64,000 bases of DNA from Bradyrhizobium embrapense. Its GTDB lineage: Bacteria; Pseudomonadota; Alphaproteobacteria; Rhizobiales; Xanthobacteraceae. Where the stretch lies: positions 62,001-126,000 of the forward strand of contig NZ_LFIP02000008.1 of assembly GCF_001189235.2 (NCBI RefSeq), given 5' to 3'. The position numbers and the translations under genes are program-made. Numbering within the stretch: position 1 is the first letter of the stretch; the number at the start of each line of letters is the position of its first letter. Below are positions 25,260-33,815 of the stretch, piece after piece. The notes under the pieces were generated by a model. It was not told the DNA's origin, made no database searches, and saw nothing but the letters and a program-made list of their open reading frames with translations.

Positions 25260-26498
25260 ATGCGGTCGTCCGTCGTCCAGGACGTTCAGTTCCCAAAGCA
25301 ACCGGCGCTGCAGCTGATCTATGACACGGCGCCGATCGGTCTTGCTTACCTCTCTCCGGATTGCCGTTACCTCCAGATCAACCAGCGGCTCACCGAGATA
25401 TGTGGCATCTCGGTCGAAGGCCATCTCGGACGCACGGTGCATGATTGCGTGCCCGGACTCGCCACCGCGGTCGAGGGCATCGTTCGCTCGATCATGGAGA
25501 CCGGAGAACCAGTGACCGGCGTCGAGGTGTACGGCCAGCGTCCGGGCCACAATGACGAACGATGCTGGATCACGCATTGGCATCCGCAGCGCGAGCCGAA
25601 CGGCAGCATCGTCGGGGTCAACGTCGCGGCCGAAGAGATCACCGACCGCAAGCGCAGCGAACGCGAGATCCGCGCCGCGCGCGATGCAGCCGAGAAGGCC
25701 TTGCATCATTTGCAGGAGACCCAGGCGTCGCTGATCGAAGCGGAAAAACTTGCGGCGCTGGGTAGGCTGGTGGCCGGCGTCGCGCATGAGATCAACAGTC
25801 CGGTCGGCACCAGCCTCACGGTCGCCTCGGTGCTGGAGCAGAAATGCGCGGCCTTCGCCGCCGAGGCCGCGCGCGGCAAGCTGAAGCGCTCGACCCTCAG
25901 TGATTTCATCGAGGTGGTCGAAAGCGCGTCGGCGCTTTTGGTCGGCAACCTCAAGCGCGCGGCGGACCTGGTGCAATCCTTCAAACAGGTAGCGGTCGAT
26001 CGCAGCTATTTCGACCGCAGCCAGTTCGATCTCGGCGAGGTGACCGAGCAGGTGCTTTCGAATTTGCGTCCGGCCTTGCCGAAGAACAATCTGGCGCTCG
26101 GGGTCGATTGCCCGTCCGGTCTTGCGATGAACAGCTATCCCGGCCCCTACGGCCAGGCGCTGACCAATCTGTTCGTCAACTCGGTCGTGCACGCATTTCC
26201 GGACGGCAAGGGCGGCACCATCACGATCCGGCTGCGCGCGCTGTGTACCGACCAGGTGGAGATCCTGTTCGCCGACGATGGCTGCGGGATGAGTCACGAC
26301 GTGCTGCGGCAGGCCTTCGATCCCTTCTTCACCACGCGCCGCGACATCGGCCGCATCGGGCTCGGCCTCCACATCGTGCACAACATCGTCACGAACCGGC
26401 TGGGCGGCGAGCTCCTTCTGGACAGCGCCCCGGGCATGGGGACCAGCGTGCGGATCACGCTGCCGCGCCTGGCGCCGCAGCGCGCGATCGATCATTGA
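25260..26498 (+). CDS. PAS-domain sensor histidine kinase
   Basis: This 412-residue protein is predicted cytoplasmic. A PAS domain covers about 15-130 (IGLAYLSPDCRYLQINQRLTEICG, ending NVAAEEITDRKRSE), followed by a short coiled coil. The H-box has the phosphoacceptor H176 in VAGVAHEINSPVG. The ATPase boxes are NLFVNSVVHAF, FADDGCGM, FDPFFTTRR and GLGLHIV. It resembles the HAMP-less kinases with a NtrB/DctB-like catalytic core. No response regulator gene is adjacent, so it is an orphan. A strong ribosome binding site (ggggggaagg) precedes the ATG. Confidence 0.85.
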   Translation: MRSSVVQDVQFPKQPALQLIYDTAPIGLAYLSPDCRYLQINQRLTEICGISVEGHLGRTVHDCVPGLATAVEGIVRSIMETGEPVTGVEVYGQRPGHNDERCWITHWHPQREPNGSIVGVNVAAEEITDRKRSEREIRAARDAAEKALHHLQETQASLIEAEKLAALGRLVAGVAHEINSPVGTSLTVASVLEQKCAAFAAEAARGKLKRSTLSDFIEVVESASALLVGNLKRAADLVQSFKQVAVDRSYFDRSQFDLGEVTEQVLSNLRPALPKNNLALGVDCPSGLAMNSYPGPYGQALTNLFVNSVVHAFPDGKGGTITIRLRALCTDQVEILFADDGCGMSHDVLRQAFDPFFTTRRDIGRIGLGLHIVHNIVTNRLGGELLLDSAPGMGTSVRITLPRLAPQRAIDH

Positions 26499-26647
26499 GG
26501 CCGGACTGGCGGGCTGAGAAGGAAATGCTCTCCGGCTTTCGGGCTGGAAAACGTCCTTCCAAGGTACCGGCGCAAAAGGCATTCCGTGACCCTTGCTTCT
26601 GCCCCCGTCGTCGCGACATTGTTGCGGTATTCTTTGTTGGTACGACG

Positions 26648-26869
26648 ATGAGCCAATCCGCATTCGAGCCCTTCGGTGAGCCGGTTCCCGCGGTCGATTC
26701 CTCGGCCGCGAGCGAGGGTTTGTCGAAATGGCTGAAGACCGCGGGCACCAGCGTGTTCTGGGTGCTGGTGGTCGGCATCGTGCTGGCGCGCGCGGTCTAT
26801 TTCGAGCCCGGCGTGTTCAGCTTCGAGCACGCGATTGCGTGGGCGCAGGGTCTGTTCGCCGCGCTTTAG
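26648..26869 (+). CDS. Small single-pass membrane protein, unknown function
   Basis: A 73-residue protein with one clear membrane helix (SVFWVLVVGIVLARAVYF, about 36-53), an acidic N-terminal half and a short amphipathic C-terminus (FEHAIAWAQGLFAAL). The composition differs from random frames here and the start ATG has a plausible position. Its 3' end overlaps the convergent LysR gene by 53 bases. Function unknown. Confidence 0.5.
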   Translation: MSQSAFEPFGEPVPAVDSSAASEGLSKWLKTAGTSVFWVLVVGIVLARAVYFEPGVFSFEHAIAWAQGLFAAL

Positions 26870-27788
26870 CCGCCGGCATGCGCGGCGCCGTCTTCGCGGC
26901 CCGCGTCTCCCGAATGATCCCCTCGAACGCCACCGCCGCCGGCACGTCCAGCCGGCCGGGCGATTTCAATTGCCACAGCGTGCGCTCGATTTGGACGCCC
27001 TTGATCGGGATCACCTTGAGCTTTCCGAGCTTGACCTGATCGTCGATCGTCGCGACCGACACGATGGCGACGCCGACCCCGGCCGCCACCGCCTGCTTGA
27101 TCGCCTCGGTGCTGCCGATCTCGAGCGTGCGCTGCGGTTCGACGCGGTGGGCGGCCAGCGCCTGTGCCACCACCTCGCGGGTGCCGGAGCCGGGCTCGCG
27201 CACGATCAGGATTTCGTCGTTCAGCAGGCGGACGTCGATCGGCCCTGTGGCGGCTGCGAAGCGATGATCCGGACCCGCGATCAGGACCATCACATCGGTG
27301 CGCCAGGCGGCGCTGATCAAGTTCTCGTCCTCGACCGGCCCCTCGACCAGCGCGATCTCGATCTCATGTCCCAGCATCAGCGCAGCGATGTCAGAGGTGT
27401 TGGCGCTCACCACATGCAGGTCGATGCCGGGAAACGCGCGGTGAAACACGCCGAGATATTCCGGGATCATGTAGGTCGCGATCGTGGTGCTGGCGCCGAT
27501 GCGCAGCGAGCCGCTATCGAGATTGCGCAGTGCCTGCAATTCGTCCTCGGCGGCCCGCTCGGCCGCGAACAGCGTCTCGGCATGGCGGGCCAGCGCCGCG
27601 CCCTCCCGGGTCGGCCGCACCCCCTTCGGCGTGCGGTCGAGCAGCCGGCAGCCGACCTGCAGTTCGAAATCTCGCACGCCCTTGGAGATCGCCGGCTGGC
27701 TGATGTGCAGCAGATCGGCGGCGCGGGAGAAGCTTCCAGTTCTCGCCACGGCCGCGAACAGGCGGAGCAGGTGCAGGTTGAGGGACAT
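26817..27788 (-). CDS. LysR-family regulator (YeiE/CysB-like group)
   Basis: This 323-residue regulator has the HTH at about 5-60: LHLLRLFAAVARTGSFSRAADLLHISQPAISKGVRDFE. The effector domain runs about 90-290 (GSLRIGASTTIATYMIPEYLGVF). A C-terminal tail rich in Ala, Arg and Pro is added beyond the usual end. It is divergent from the YeiH-like gene, the classic arrangement in which a YeiE-type LysR protein controls yeiH. Binding in the 86-base space between them is expected. Confidence 0.85.
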   Translation of the reverse strand: MSLNLHLLRLFAAVARTGSFSRAADLLHISQPAISKGVRDFELQVGCRLLDRTPKGVRPTREGAALARHAETLFAAERAAEDELQALRNLDSGSLRIGASTTIATYMIPEYLGVFHRAFPGIDLHVVSANTSDIAALMLGHEIEIALVEGPVEDENLISAAWRTDVMVLIAGPDHRFAAATGPIDVRLLNDEILIVREPGSGTREVVAQALAAHRVEPQRTLEIGSTEAIKQAVAAGVGVAIVSVATIDDQVKLGKLKVIPIKGVQIERTLWQLKSPGRLDVPAAVAFEGIIRETRAAKTAPRMPAAKARRTDPAPTQSRARS

Positions 27789-27874
27789 AACTTCTCTCTA
27801 TCGGGGCAGTTCGAAAAGATATTAGCCAAGAGGCGCCCATAGGCGCATAAAATCTTCTCTGAAAAGAGGATTTC

Positions 27875-28957
27875 GTGCCGCAACAAGAACAAGACCAGGG
27901 GCAGAAGCAGGGCGTGCTGAGGCGCGTATTCCTGCTCATTCCGGGCATTCTGCTCTGCGGGGTGGTCACGATCGTCTCGCTCGGCATCCAGGCCGCCGAA
28001 GAGCGGGTTTTCGAGCACCCCTATATCGAGGCCCTGGTCGTTGCGATCCTGCTCGGCATGGCGGTCCGCACCGCCTGGGAGCCCGCGGAGCGCTGGCGCT
28101 CGGGCATCGCCTTCAGCGCCAAGCAGCTGCTCGAGGTCGCGGTGATGCTGCTCGGCGCGTCCATCAGCTTCGCCGCGATCCTGGCCTCGGGCTGGCTCCT
28201 GATCGGCGCGATCGCGCTGACCGTCGTCATCATGCTTGCGGTGAGCTATGGCCTCGCCCGCCTGCTCGGGCTCAAGGCCAAGCTCGCGATCCTGATCGCC
28301 TGCGGCAACTCGATCTGCGGCAACTCCGCGATTGCGGCGGTAGCGCCGGTGATCGAGGCCGATGGCGATGACATCGCCTCGTCGATCTCGTTCACCGCCA
28401 TTCTCGGCGTGCTGATGGTGCTCGGCCTGCCGCTGCTGATCCCGCTCTTGAAGCTGACGGCGACGCAATACGGCATCCTCGCCGGCCTCACGGTCTATGC
28501 CGTGCCGCAGGTGCTGGCGGCGACCGTGCCGGCCGGCATCGTCTCGACCCAGATCGGCACGCTGGTGAAGCTGGTGCGCGTCCTGATGCTGGGCCCGATC
28601 GTGGTTACCCTTTCGCTGCTCGTGGCGCGGCGGCGCAAGGCAGGCACCGAGGCCGGCACGGCCGAGGAGGGTCCTGCAAAGGCAGCCGCGATCAGCCCGT
28701 TCAAGCTGGTGCCCTGGTTCATCATCGGCTTTTTGGTGCTGGCCGCCCTGCGTTCGTTCCAGCTGGTGCCCGACATCGCAATCGCGCCGGTGACGAAGAC
28801 GGCCGCGATTCTCACCGTCGTGTCGATGGCCGCGCTCGGGCTCGGCGTCGATGTGCGCGTGCTCTCGACCGTCGGCGGCCGCGTGACGGCGGCCGTCACG
28901 CTGTCGCTGATGCTGCTGCTGGCCCTGAGCATCGGCCTCGTGCACTTCTTCAAGTAG
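27875..28957 (+). CDS. YeiH/UPF0324 family putative sulfate exporter
   Basis: This 360-residue membrane protein of the YeiH family has about ten predicted helices. Family segments include YIEALVVAILLGMAVRT, LLEVAVMLLGASISF, and the conserved LIACGNSICGNSAIAAVAPVI. It starts with GTG after the ribosome binding site aaaagagga. Members are proposed to export sulfate or related anions and are sometimes linked to taurine or sulfoacetate degradation. The transported solute here is inference. It forms a divergent pair with the LysR regulator. Confidence 0.85.
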   Translation: MPQQEQDQGQKQGVLRRVFLLIPGILLCGVVTIVSLGIQAAEERVFEHPYIEALVVAILLGMAVRTAWEPAERWRSGIAFSAKQLLEVAVMLLGASISFAAILASGWLLIGAIALTVVIMLAVSYGLARLLGLKAKLAILIACGNSICGNSAIAAVAPVIEADGDDIASSISFTAILGVLMVLGLPLLIPLLKLTATQYGILAGLTVYAVPQVLAATVPAGIVSTQIGTLVKLVRVLMLGPIVVTLSLLVARRRKAGTEAGTAEEGPAKAAAISPFKLVPWFIIGFLVLAALRSFQLVPDIAIAPVTKTAAILTVVSMAALGLGVDVRVLSTVGGRVTAAVTLSLMLLLALSIGLVHFFK

Positions 28958-28970
28958 CCGCGAGGGGGCG

Positions 28971-29984
28971 CTACTCGGCGGCCTTCGCGGTCTTGCCGAA
29001 CAGCCGGGTCGGTGCAGGAAAGCCGCAGGACGTGCCGTCGGTGATCTTGACCTGGTCTTCCCAGGGCAGGCGGAAGCGGCCGGACACCATGTCCTGCATG
29101 AAGGTGTAGGGGCAATCCATCGCGCCGCCCTTCACCGCGACATAGCCGCGGTGCCAGAGTTGATAGATGTTGTTCTCGACGCCCCAGTTGATCCGCGCCT
29201 CGCGCACGAGGTCGGGCCGCACCTCGGCGGTGATGATCTCGTCGGCCCGCCCCGTGGTCCCGTGCGCGATGATGCTGCCGTCGAAATTGACGATCATGCC
29301 TTCGCCCATCGAATCGAACGAGCCGTCCGAGCCGCACATGCAGACATTGGCCGTCACCATCAGGTTCTGGAACGCGTTGGCCTGGTTGGTGAAGCGCCAG
29401 CTGTCGCGGATCGGCGCGGTGTAGCCTGCGGTGCGGATCATGATCTCGGCGCCCTTGTAGGCGCATTCGCGCGCCATCTCCGGGAACATGCCGTCGTGGC
29501 AGATGATCAGCGCGATCTTCGCGCCCTTCGGCCCGTCGATCACGGGAATGCCGATGTCGCCCGGCTCCCACGGCTCGACCGGAATCCAGGGATGGAATTT
29601 GCGGTAGTAGAGCTTGATCTCGCCGTGATCGTCGATGATCAGCCCGGAGTTGTAGGGGTTGCCGTGCGGATTGAACTCCATGATGGAGAAGCAGCCCCAG
29701 ATCTTGTTGTCGATGCAGGCCATCTTGAACGCCGCAACTTCAGGCCCGTCGAGCCGGCACATGATCTCCGGGTTGGTATCCATCGATAAACCATGCAGCG
29801 AATACTCCGGGAAGACGACCAGATCCATGGTGGCGAGATTGCGCCGCGCCTTGCCGACCATCCAGACGATGCGCTCGGTCTGCCGTGCCAGATCGGCCTT
29901 GGTCGCGACCGCGGGCAGCTGCAGCTGCACCAGTCCGATCACCACGCCGTTGGGTGATTTGTTGAGGCCGCCAAGTCCATTCAT
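28971..29984 (-). CDS. amiF: Formamidase (nitrilase superfamily, AmiF-like)
   Basis: This 337-residue enzyme matches AmiF formamidase in length and sequence. The nitrilase triad is visible: E60 in VVFPEYSLHG, K129 in YYRKFHPW, C162 in IICHDGMFPE. The motif GEIKLYYRKFHPWIPVEPWEPGD is shared by AmiE/AmiF. The reaction is formamide + H2O to formate + ammonia; aliphatic amidases are close relatives, so acetamide activity cannot be excluded. I chose Met 29984 because it has a good ribosome binding site (agaggacagg) and matches the AmiF start. It converges on the YeiH gene and is divergent from a second amidohydrolase. Confidence 0.85.
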   Translation of the reverse strand: MNGLGGLNKSPNGVVIGLVQLQLPAVATKADLARQTERIVWMVGKARRNLATMDLVVFPEYSLHGLSMDTNPEIMCRLDGPEVAAFKMACIDNKIWGCFSIMEFNPHGNPYNSGLIIDDHGEIKLYYRKFHPWIPVEPWEPGDIGIPVIDGPKGAKIALIICHDGMFPEMARECAYKGAEIMIRTAGYTAPIRDSWRFTNQANAFQNLMVTANVCMCGSDGSFDSMGEGMIVNFDGSIIAHGTTGRADEIITAEVRPDLVREARINWGVENNIYQLWHRGYVAVKGGAMDCPYTFMQDMVSGRFRLPWEDQVKITDGTSCGFPAPTRLFGKTAKAAE

Positions 29985-30279
29985 GCCTGTCCTCTCGCCT
30001 GTTTGAAATGGGCTGTCTTTCGCGAACGATGGTTTTCGTTCGGTCGGGCTTCCCGTCCGGCTTCCGGTTAGCAACGATCATGCCAGCAAGATCGAACGAC
30101 CGGCAAATCAGGTGCCGGTGAGAGCGCGGGAGGATGGCGCGGAGAACGGCTGCGCGCGTGTCCCAACAGATTGAGATGCCGGACGTTTCGGGCGGTTGCG
30201 GTCGGCGGGCGTATCATTGCGCGATGGCACGCGGTTTGCTTAATCAGGCGCAGGTCTTCTCGCAGTCGGGGTGTGCGTC

Positions 30280-30957
30280 ATGGCGAATTCAAGCGGGACA
30301 ATCGCGGCGGAGCCGGCGCCGATCACGCTGGACTGGAGCAGGACCGCGCTCGTCATCATCGACATGCAGCGCGATTTCATGGAGCCGGGCGGCTTCGGCG
30401 AAACGCTCGGCAACGACGTCAGCCAGCTTGCCCGTGCGGTGCAGCCGATCGCCGCGGTGCTCGCGGCAGTGCGTGACGCCGGCTTGCTCGTGGTCCATAC
30501 CCGCGAGGGCCATCTGCCCGATCTCTCCGATGCGCCGCCGGCGAAAGTCGAGCGCGGCGCGCCGTCGCTGCGGATCGGCGATCCCGGACCGATGGGGCGG
30601 ATCCTGATCCGCGGCGAGGCCGGACACGACATCATCCCCGAGCTTTATCCGCTCGAGAGCGAGATCGTGATCGACAAGCCGGGCAAGGGCGCGTTCTACG
30701 CCACCGAATTCGGCGACATCCTGCAGAAATACGGCATCGAGAATCTCCTGGTCTGCGGCGTCACCACCGAGGTCTGCGTCAACACCACGGTGCGCGAGGC
30801 CAACGACCGCGGCTACCGCTGCGTCGTGATCTCCGACGGCTGCGCGTCCTACTTCCCGGAATTCCACGAGATGGGCCTGAAGATGATCAAGGCCCAGGGC
30901 GGCATCTTTGGTTGGGTCACCGATTCAGCCGCGGTGCTGCAGGCACTGACTGGTTAA
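30280..30957 (+). CDS. Isochorismatase-fold cysteine hydrolase (biuret hydrolase type), second copy in window
   Basis: This protein of about 225 residues is homologous to the hydrolase at 19621-20304. The triad appears as Asp in LVIIDMQRDF, Lys in VIDKPGKGAF, and Cys in GVTTEVCVNTT. HTREGHLPDLSDAPP and GDPGPMGRILIRGEAGHDIIPEL place it with biuret/ureidoacrylate-type amidohydrolases. A GTG nine bases upstream (30271) is an alternative start. It lies divergent from the formamidase gene, which suggests a shared amide-nitrogen role. A decayed duplicate of its 3' end is found at about 33.8-34.0 kb. Confidence 0.8.
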   Translation: MANSSGTIAAEPAPITLDWSRTALVIIDMQRDFMEPGGFGETLGNDVSQLARAVQPIAAVLAAVRDAGLLVVHTREGHLPDLSDAPPAKVERGAPSLRIGDPGPMGRILIRGEAGHDIIPELYPLESEIVIDKPGKGAFYATEFGDILQKYGIENLLVCGVTTEVCVNTTVREANDRGYRCVVISDGCASYFPEFHEMGLKMIKAQGGIFGWVTDSAAVLQALTG

Positions 30958-31056
30958 AGCGCGATGAGATCGAGTTGAATCGTCATCGCGCTTTAGCTCC
31001 TTGTTTGAGCATGATCTTCTCGGAAAACCGCTTCACACTTTTCCGGATCATGCTCT
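30956..31056. repeat. Two-hairpin intergenic repeat
   Basis: AAAGCGCGATGA (30956-30967) pairs perfectly with TCATCGCGCTTT (30983-30994), beginning inside the hydrolase stop codon. A second long hairpin follows: GAGCATGATC (31007-31016) with GATCATGCTC (31046-31055), and inside it CGGAAAA (31021-31027) with TTTTCCG (31039-31045). This paired element is of the kind repeated across Bradyrhizobium-type genomes. A fragment of the first hairpin (aaagcgcgatgag) also follows the LacI gene at about 2925. It probably acts as a transcript end. Confidence 0.65.
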
Positions 31057-31303
31057 AGAATGCTTCCTCGTTAGCAACACCCACGCGCGCCAACAGCACG
31101 CAGCGGCCGAACTCTGATGGTCTGGCTCCCCGGCCCAGGCCTTCTTGTTCATCATCGGCTAGCATCTCGAGTTGTTTTGCGAGCCCCGAAAGGCTGTTGG
31201 CGATGTTACGCAGCACATTCGCCTGCTTTGGGGAGACTGCGCGGTCTTTTGATTGACTCCTGTAGCTCCGGGCCAAGTCTCGGCATTCCGCTGCTGTTAG
31301 CAC
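31055..31303 (-). CDS. Small conserved hypothetical protein
   Basis: An 82-residue helical protein. The core TAAECRDLARSYRSQSKDRAVSPKQANVLRNIANSLSGLAKQLEML resembles a short protein type common in Bradyrhizobium, with no assigned function. I take the GTG at 31303 as start. The frame stays open to 31459, but that part carries a terminator-like hairpin and reads as non-coding. The stop codon overlaps the distal arm of the two-hairpin repeat. Confidence 0.45.
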   Translation of the reverse strand: MLTAAECRDLARSYRSQSKDRAVSPKQANVLRNIANSLSGLAKQLEMLADDEQEGLGRGARPSEFGRCVLLARVGVANEEAF

Positions 31304-31328
31304 CAAAGGGCTCCGCGTCAATCCAGAC

Positions 31329-31363
31329 AAAAAGGCCGCCGGCCCTTGGGGAAGCCAGCGGCC
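31329..31363 (-). terminator. Rho-independent terminator-like hairpin (minus strand)
   Basis: GGCCGCCGGC (31334-31343) and GCCAGCGGCC (31354-31363) pair over 9 of 10 positions with a 10-base loop. On the minus strand the stem is followed by five U. It lies between the exchanger gene (ending 31593) and the small hypothetical gene, so it probably ends the exchanger transcript. The rest of 31304-31592 shows nothing else. Confidence 0.6.
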
Positions 31364-31592
31364 CTGGGGCAGGGTATTGCTCGCGTAGTGGGGGCTACGC
31401 GCTTTCTGATTAGCCCACCCACCGCCGGCCAACTTGAGCGAGATCAACTCCGCTTCCACGTGGGGCGCGCGGCCGGGTAACGTCCTGTTGTTGGCTTATG
31501 GTCCAACCGGACTTCGCGGCAACGCTCCGAAGCCGAACATCAATCGCTCCGGCCGACGAAATCGATCAGACAGCAGACGATGTGACAAGCCC

Positions 31593-33281
31593 TCAGCCGC
31601 CATATGTGCTGGCCACGATGATCGGGCCGAGCACCGTCAAGATCACATTGCCAACGGCGTAGGGAACGGCAACGCCGAGGACCGGGGTCTGGCTCTCCGC
31701 CATCTCGCAGGCGCCGGTTACGGCGGCATCGACGGTCATCGCGCCTGCCAGCGCGCCGCAGGTCACCACGGGATTCATGCGTAGCACGTAAAAGGCAAAC
31801 AGTGTGGCGACCACCAGTGGCACGATGGTAATGACAAGGCCCATGCCGACAAGCATCAGGCCGTGCGCCTGAATCGCGGTCCAGGCGGCTGCGCCGTTGC
31901 CAAGACCTATCGCCGCGATGAAGCCGCCCAGTCCGACATCGATCAGCGTTTGCTGCGCGGCCGGCGGCAGCGCGCCTATGGTTGGCCGGCGCGAACGCAA
32001 CCAGCCGCAGACGAGGCCGGCGATCAGCGCGCCGCCGCCGCCACCAAGAGTGAGCGCGACGCCGCCAACTTTAATACTGGCAAGACCCGCCAGCAGGCCG
32101 ACGGCGATACCGGCGGCAAGGAAGGCGATATCGGCGCGGTCGCCTGTCCGCAGGATCTGGCCGACGTTGCCGGCGGCTCCCTCGATATTCCTTGTGCTGC
32201 CGACCAACGTCATGACGTCACCCACATAGACACGCGTATCCGCGCTCAACGGCACTTCGCGGCCCATCCGCGTCAGCGCACGCAGGAAGACGCCGCGCGC
32301 ATTGCCGCCGACCTGTTCGGCCACGTCTCTGAGCGACCGACCGTGAAGCTTGCGATTGTCGACCAGCACTTCGATCACATTGCCGGGAATTGCCTTAAGG
32401 ATCTCGTCGGCGTCGATTTCGTTGCCTATGATAGGTCTGGCGGCGACGAGGGCTGCGGTGCGTCCGGCGATGACGATGTTGTCGCCAGCCTCCAGCGCGG
32501 TGTCCAGATGCGGCTCTATGTCGATCCCTTGACGAACGATGCGTTCAACGACGGTCCGGCTGCCGATTTGCTCCTCAATCGATTTGACCGATCGCCCAGC
32601 GGCGGTCGACACGAGATAGGCGCGAGCTTGAAACTTCCGGTACGAGAGATTTTCGGCTGGCGGTGCTTCGCCCCCGGCAAGCTCGGCTTCCAGCTTCTTG
32701 GCCTCGGCTTTAAGGTCGACGCGCATCAGCTTCGGTGCGACGAACGGTACAAATAGCAGTGTCAGAATGTAGCCGAGCACATAGGTGACGGCGTAGCCGG
32801 CTGCGATATTGGCTTCCTGCTGCTTCAGCACGTCGTCTGGCAGGCCGAGCTGGGCCAGCGCGCCCGACGCGGTGCCGATAACGGAGGATTGCGTCAGCGC
32901 ACCCGCGGCGATTCCCGATGCCGTGCCAGGATCAAGTCTGAAGCTGAATGCGAACGCAAGCACGATCAGAAGCCCGGTGCCTCCCAGCACCAGCGCCATC
33001 GCGACCTGCGCCAGCGTACGCAGGCTGAGCGAAGCGAAGAACTCAGGCCCGGAGCGGTAGCCGATCGTGAATACAAAGAGGCTGAAGAGGATGACGCGGA
33101 GCACGGGAGGGAATGCAAAGCTGCCAAACTGCCCGATCAGCACCGCCACGATGAGAACACATGCCGTGGTCCCGATCGCAAATCCGTGAATCTTGACGCG
33201 GCCCAGGATCGTGCCGACGGCAATGGCCAACAGCAAGAAGATTTCCGGAGCAGCGGAAATGATCCACCTGATGGTGCTCAT
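31593..33281 (-). CDS. Aspartate:alanine exchanger (AAE) family transporter
   Basis: This 562-residue membrane protein has the AspT/YidE/YbjL duplication architecture. An N-terminal block of about five helices (to about residue 190) is followed by two cytoplasmic TrkA_C/RCK-C domains (about 215-370, with GRSVKSIEEQIGSRTVVERIVRQG and GRSLRDVAEQVGGNARGVFLRAL). A second helix block holds LTLGGGGGALIAGLVCGWLRSRRPTIG and PVVTCGALAGAMTVDAAVT. Known members exchange aspartate for alanine or move related dicarboxylates. A FixK/FNR-type box 65 bases upstream with a good -10 suggests induction under low oxygen. Confidence 0.85.
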   Translation of the reverse strand: MSTIRWIISAAPEIFLLLAIAVGTILGRVKIHGFAIGTTACVLIVAVLIGQFGSFAFPPVLRVILFSLFVFTIGYRSGPEFFASLSLRTLAQVAMALVLGGTGLLIVLAFAFSFRLDPGTASGIAAGALTQSSVIGTASGALAQLGLPDDVLKQQEANIAAGYAVTYVLGYILTLLFVPFVAPKLMRVDLKAEAKKLEAELAGGEAPPAENLSYRKFQARAYLVSTAAGRSVKSIEEQIGSRTVVERIVRQGIDIEPHLDTALEAGDNIVIAGRTAALVAARPIIGNEIDADEILKAIPGNVIEVLVDNRKLHGRSLRDVAEQVGGNARGVFLRALTRMGREVPLSADTRVYVGDVMTLVGSTRNIEGAAGNVGQILRTGDRADIAFLAAGIAVGLLAGLASIKVGGVALTLGGGGGALIAGLVCGWLRSRRPTIGALPPAAQQTLIDVGLGGFIAAIGLGNGAAAWTAIQAHGLMLVGMGLVITIVPLVVATLFAFYVLRMNPVVTCGALAGAMTVDAAVTGACEMAESQTPVLGVAVPYAVGNVILTVLGPIIVASTYGG

Positions 33282-33310
33282 ATTGCATTTCTCCTGACCA
33301 GCCTTGCGGG

Positions 33311-33353
33311 AGTGTAATTCCGGAAATTCAAGGGATTGCTTGATTCATATCAA
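33311..33353 (-). promoter_or_regulatory. FixK/FNR-type promoter of the AAE-family gene
   Basis: TTGATTCATATCAA (33340-33353) is a perfect TTGAT-N4-ATCAA box. On the minus strand a TACACT -10 element lies at 33316-33311, so the box centre falls at about -41.5 from a start near 33305, the class II activator position. The predicted leader is about 24 bases to the AAE start codon at 33281. Confidence 0.75.
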
Positions 33354-33570
33354 GCGGAGGCATGCAGCGCTTGCGAGGGAAGAGCGGACGCCGTTGCCTC
33401 ACTCGTCGGCTGGCCAGTGCCTTGCGCGGCTCGTCGACACAACGCGGATAGCCGTCCCGCGAAGTGTTCTCATCTGCCGCGCGTCAGGGTTCGGCTTAAG
33501 AATTCCGGCGAATTCAGCTGGGAGAGCGGGAAACTCAACGCCCAAGACTGAGTAAGAGGACTCCAAAGAT

Positions 33571-33612
33571 TTGACGCGGCTCAAAATTGTCTGATGCCTT
33601 GAGCAGTATGAT
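33571..33612 (+). promoter_or_regulatory. FixK/FNR-type promoter upstream of the small membrane peptide
   Basis: TTGACGCGGCTCAA (33571-33584) fits TTGA-N6-TCAA. A TATGAT -10 element lies at 33607-33612, 32 bases from the box centre, which again puts the box at about -41.5 for a start near 33619. The remaining sequence between the two boxes (33354-33570) shows no credible gene. Confidence 0.6.
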
Positions 33613-33639
33613 TCAGCTCCAAGACGCGGGAGTTGTCTC

Positions 33640-33726
33640 ATGGACGACGAAATCCTTTATACGGCGAGCATTGTGATCTTGGGACTAACCCCATTTGCGT
33701 TCGCTGCGATCGCAATCTTTATGTGA
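33640..33726 (+). CDS. 28-residue single-pass membrane peptide
   Basis: The reading frame ATG to TGA encodes 28 residues: an acidic start (MDDEILYT), then an almost uninterrupted hydrophobic helix (ASIVILGLTPFAFAAIAIF). A Shine-Dalgarno-like gggag (33628-33632) lies 7 bases before the ATG. A FixK-type box and TATGAT -10 are correctly placed upstream. Very small single-helix peptides of this kind are subunits of terminal oxidases and other respiratory complexes, but I see no specific match. No larger gene follows for 600 bases, so it would be the sole product of this promoter. Confidence 0.45.
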   Translation: MDDEILYTASIVILGLTPFAFAAIAIFM

Positions 33727-33815
33727 GAAGCTGGCCTCGGTTCGCGGTTTCTTCATTTCTGCGCATCGGCTAACGGCCCAAAGGCGGAGACCGAGACATC
33801 GGATCCCGCGCCGCT

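Noticed and set aside
33399..33641. An 80-codon minus-strand frame between the two FixK-like boxes
   Set aside because: No domain, no ribosome binding site, and it crosses the predicted promoter of the small peptide.
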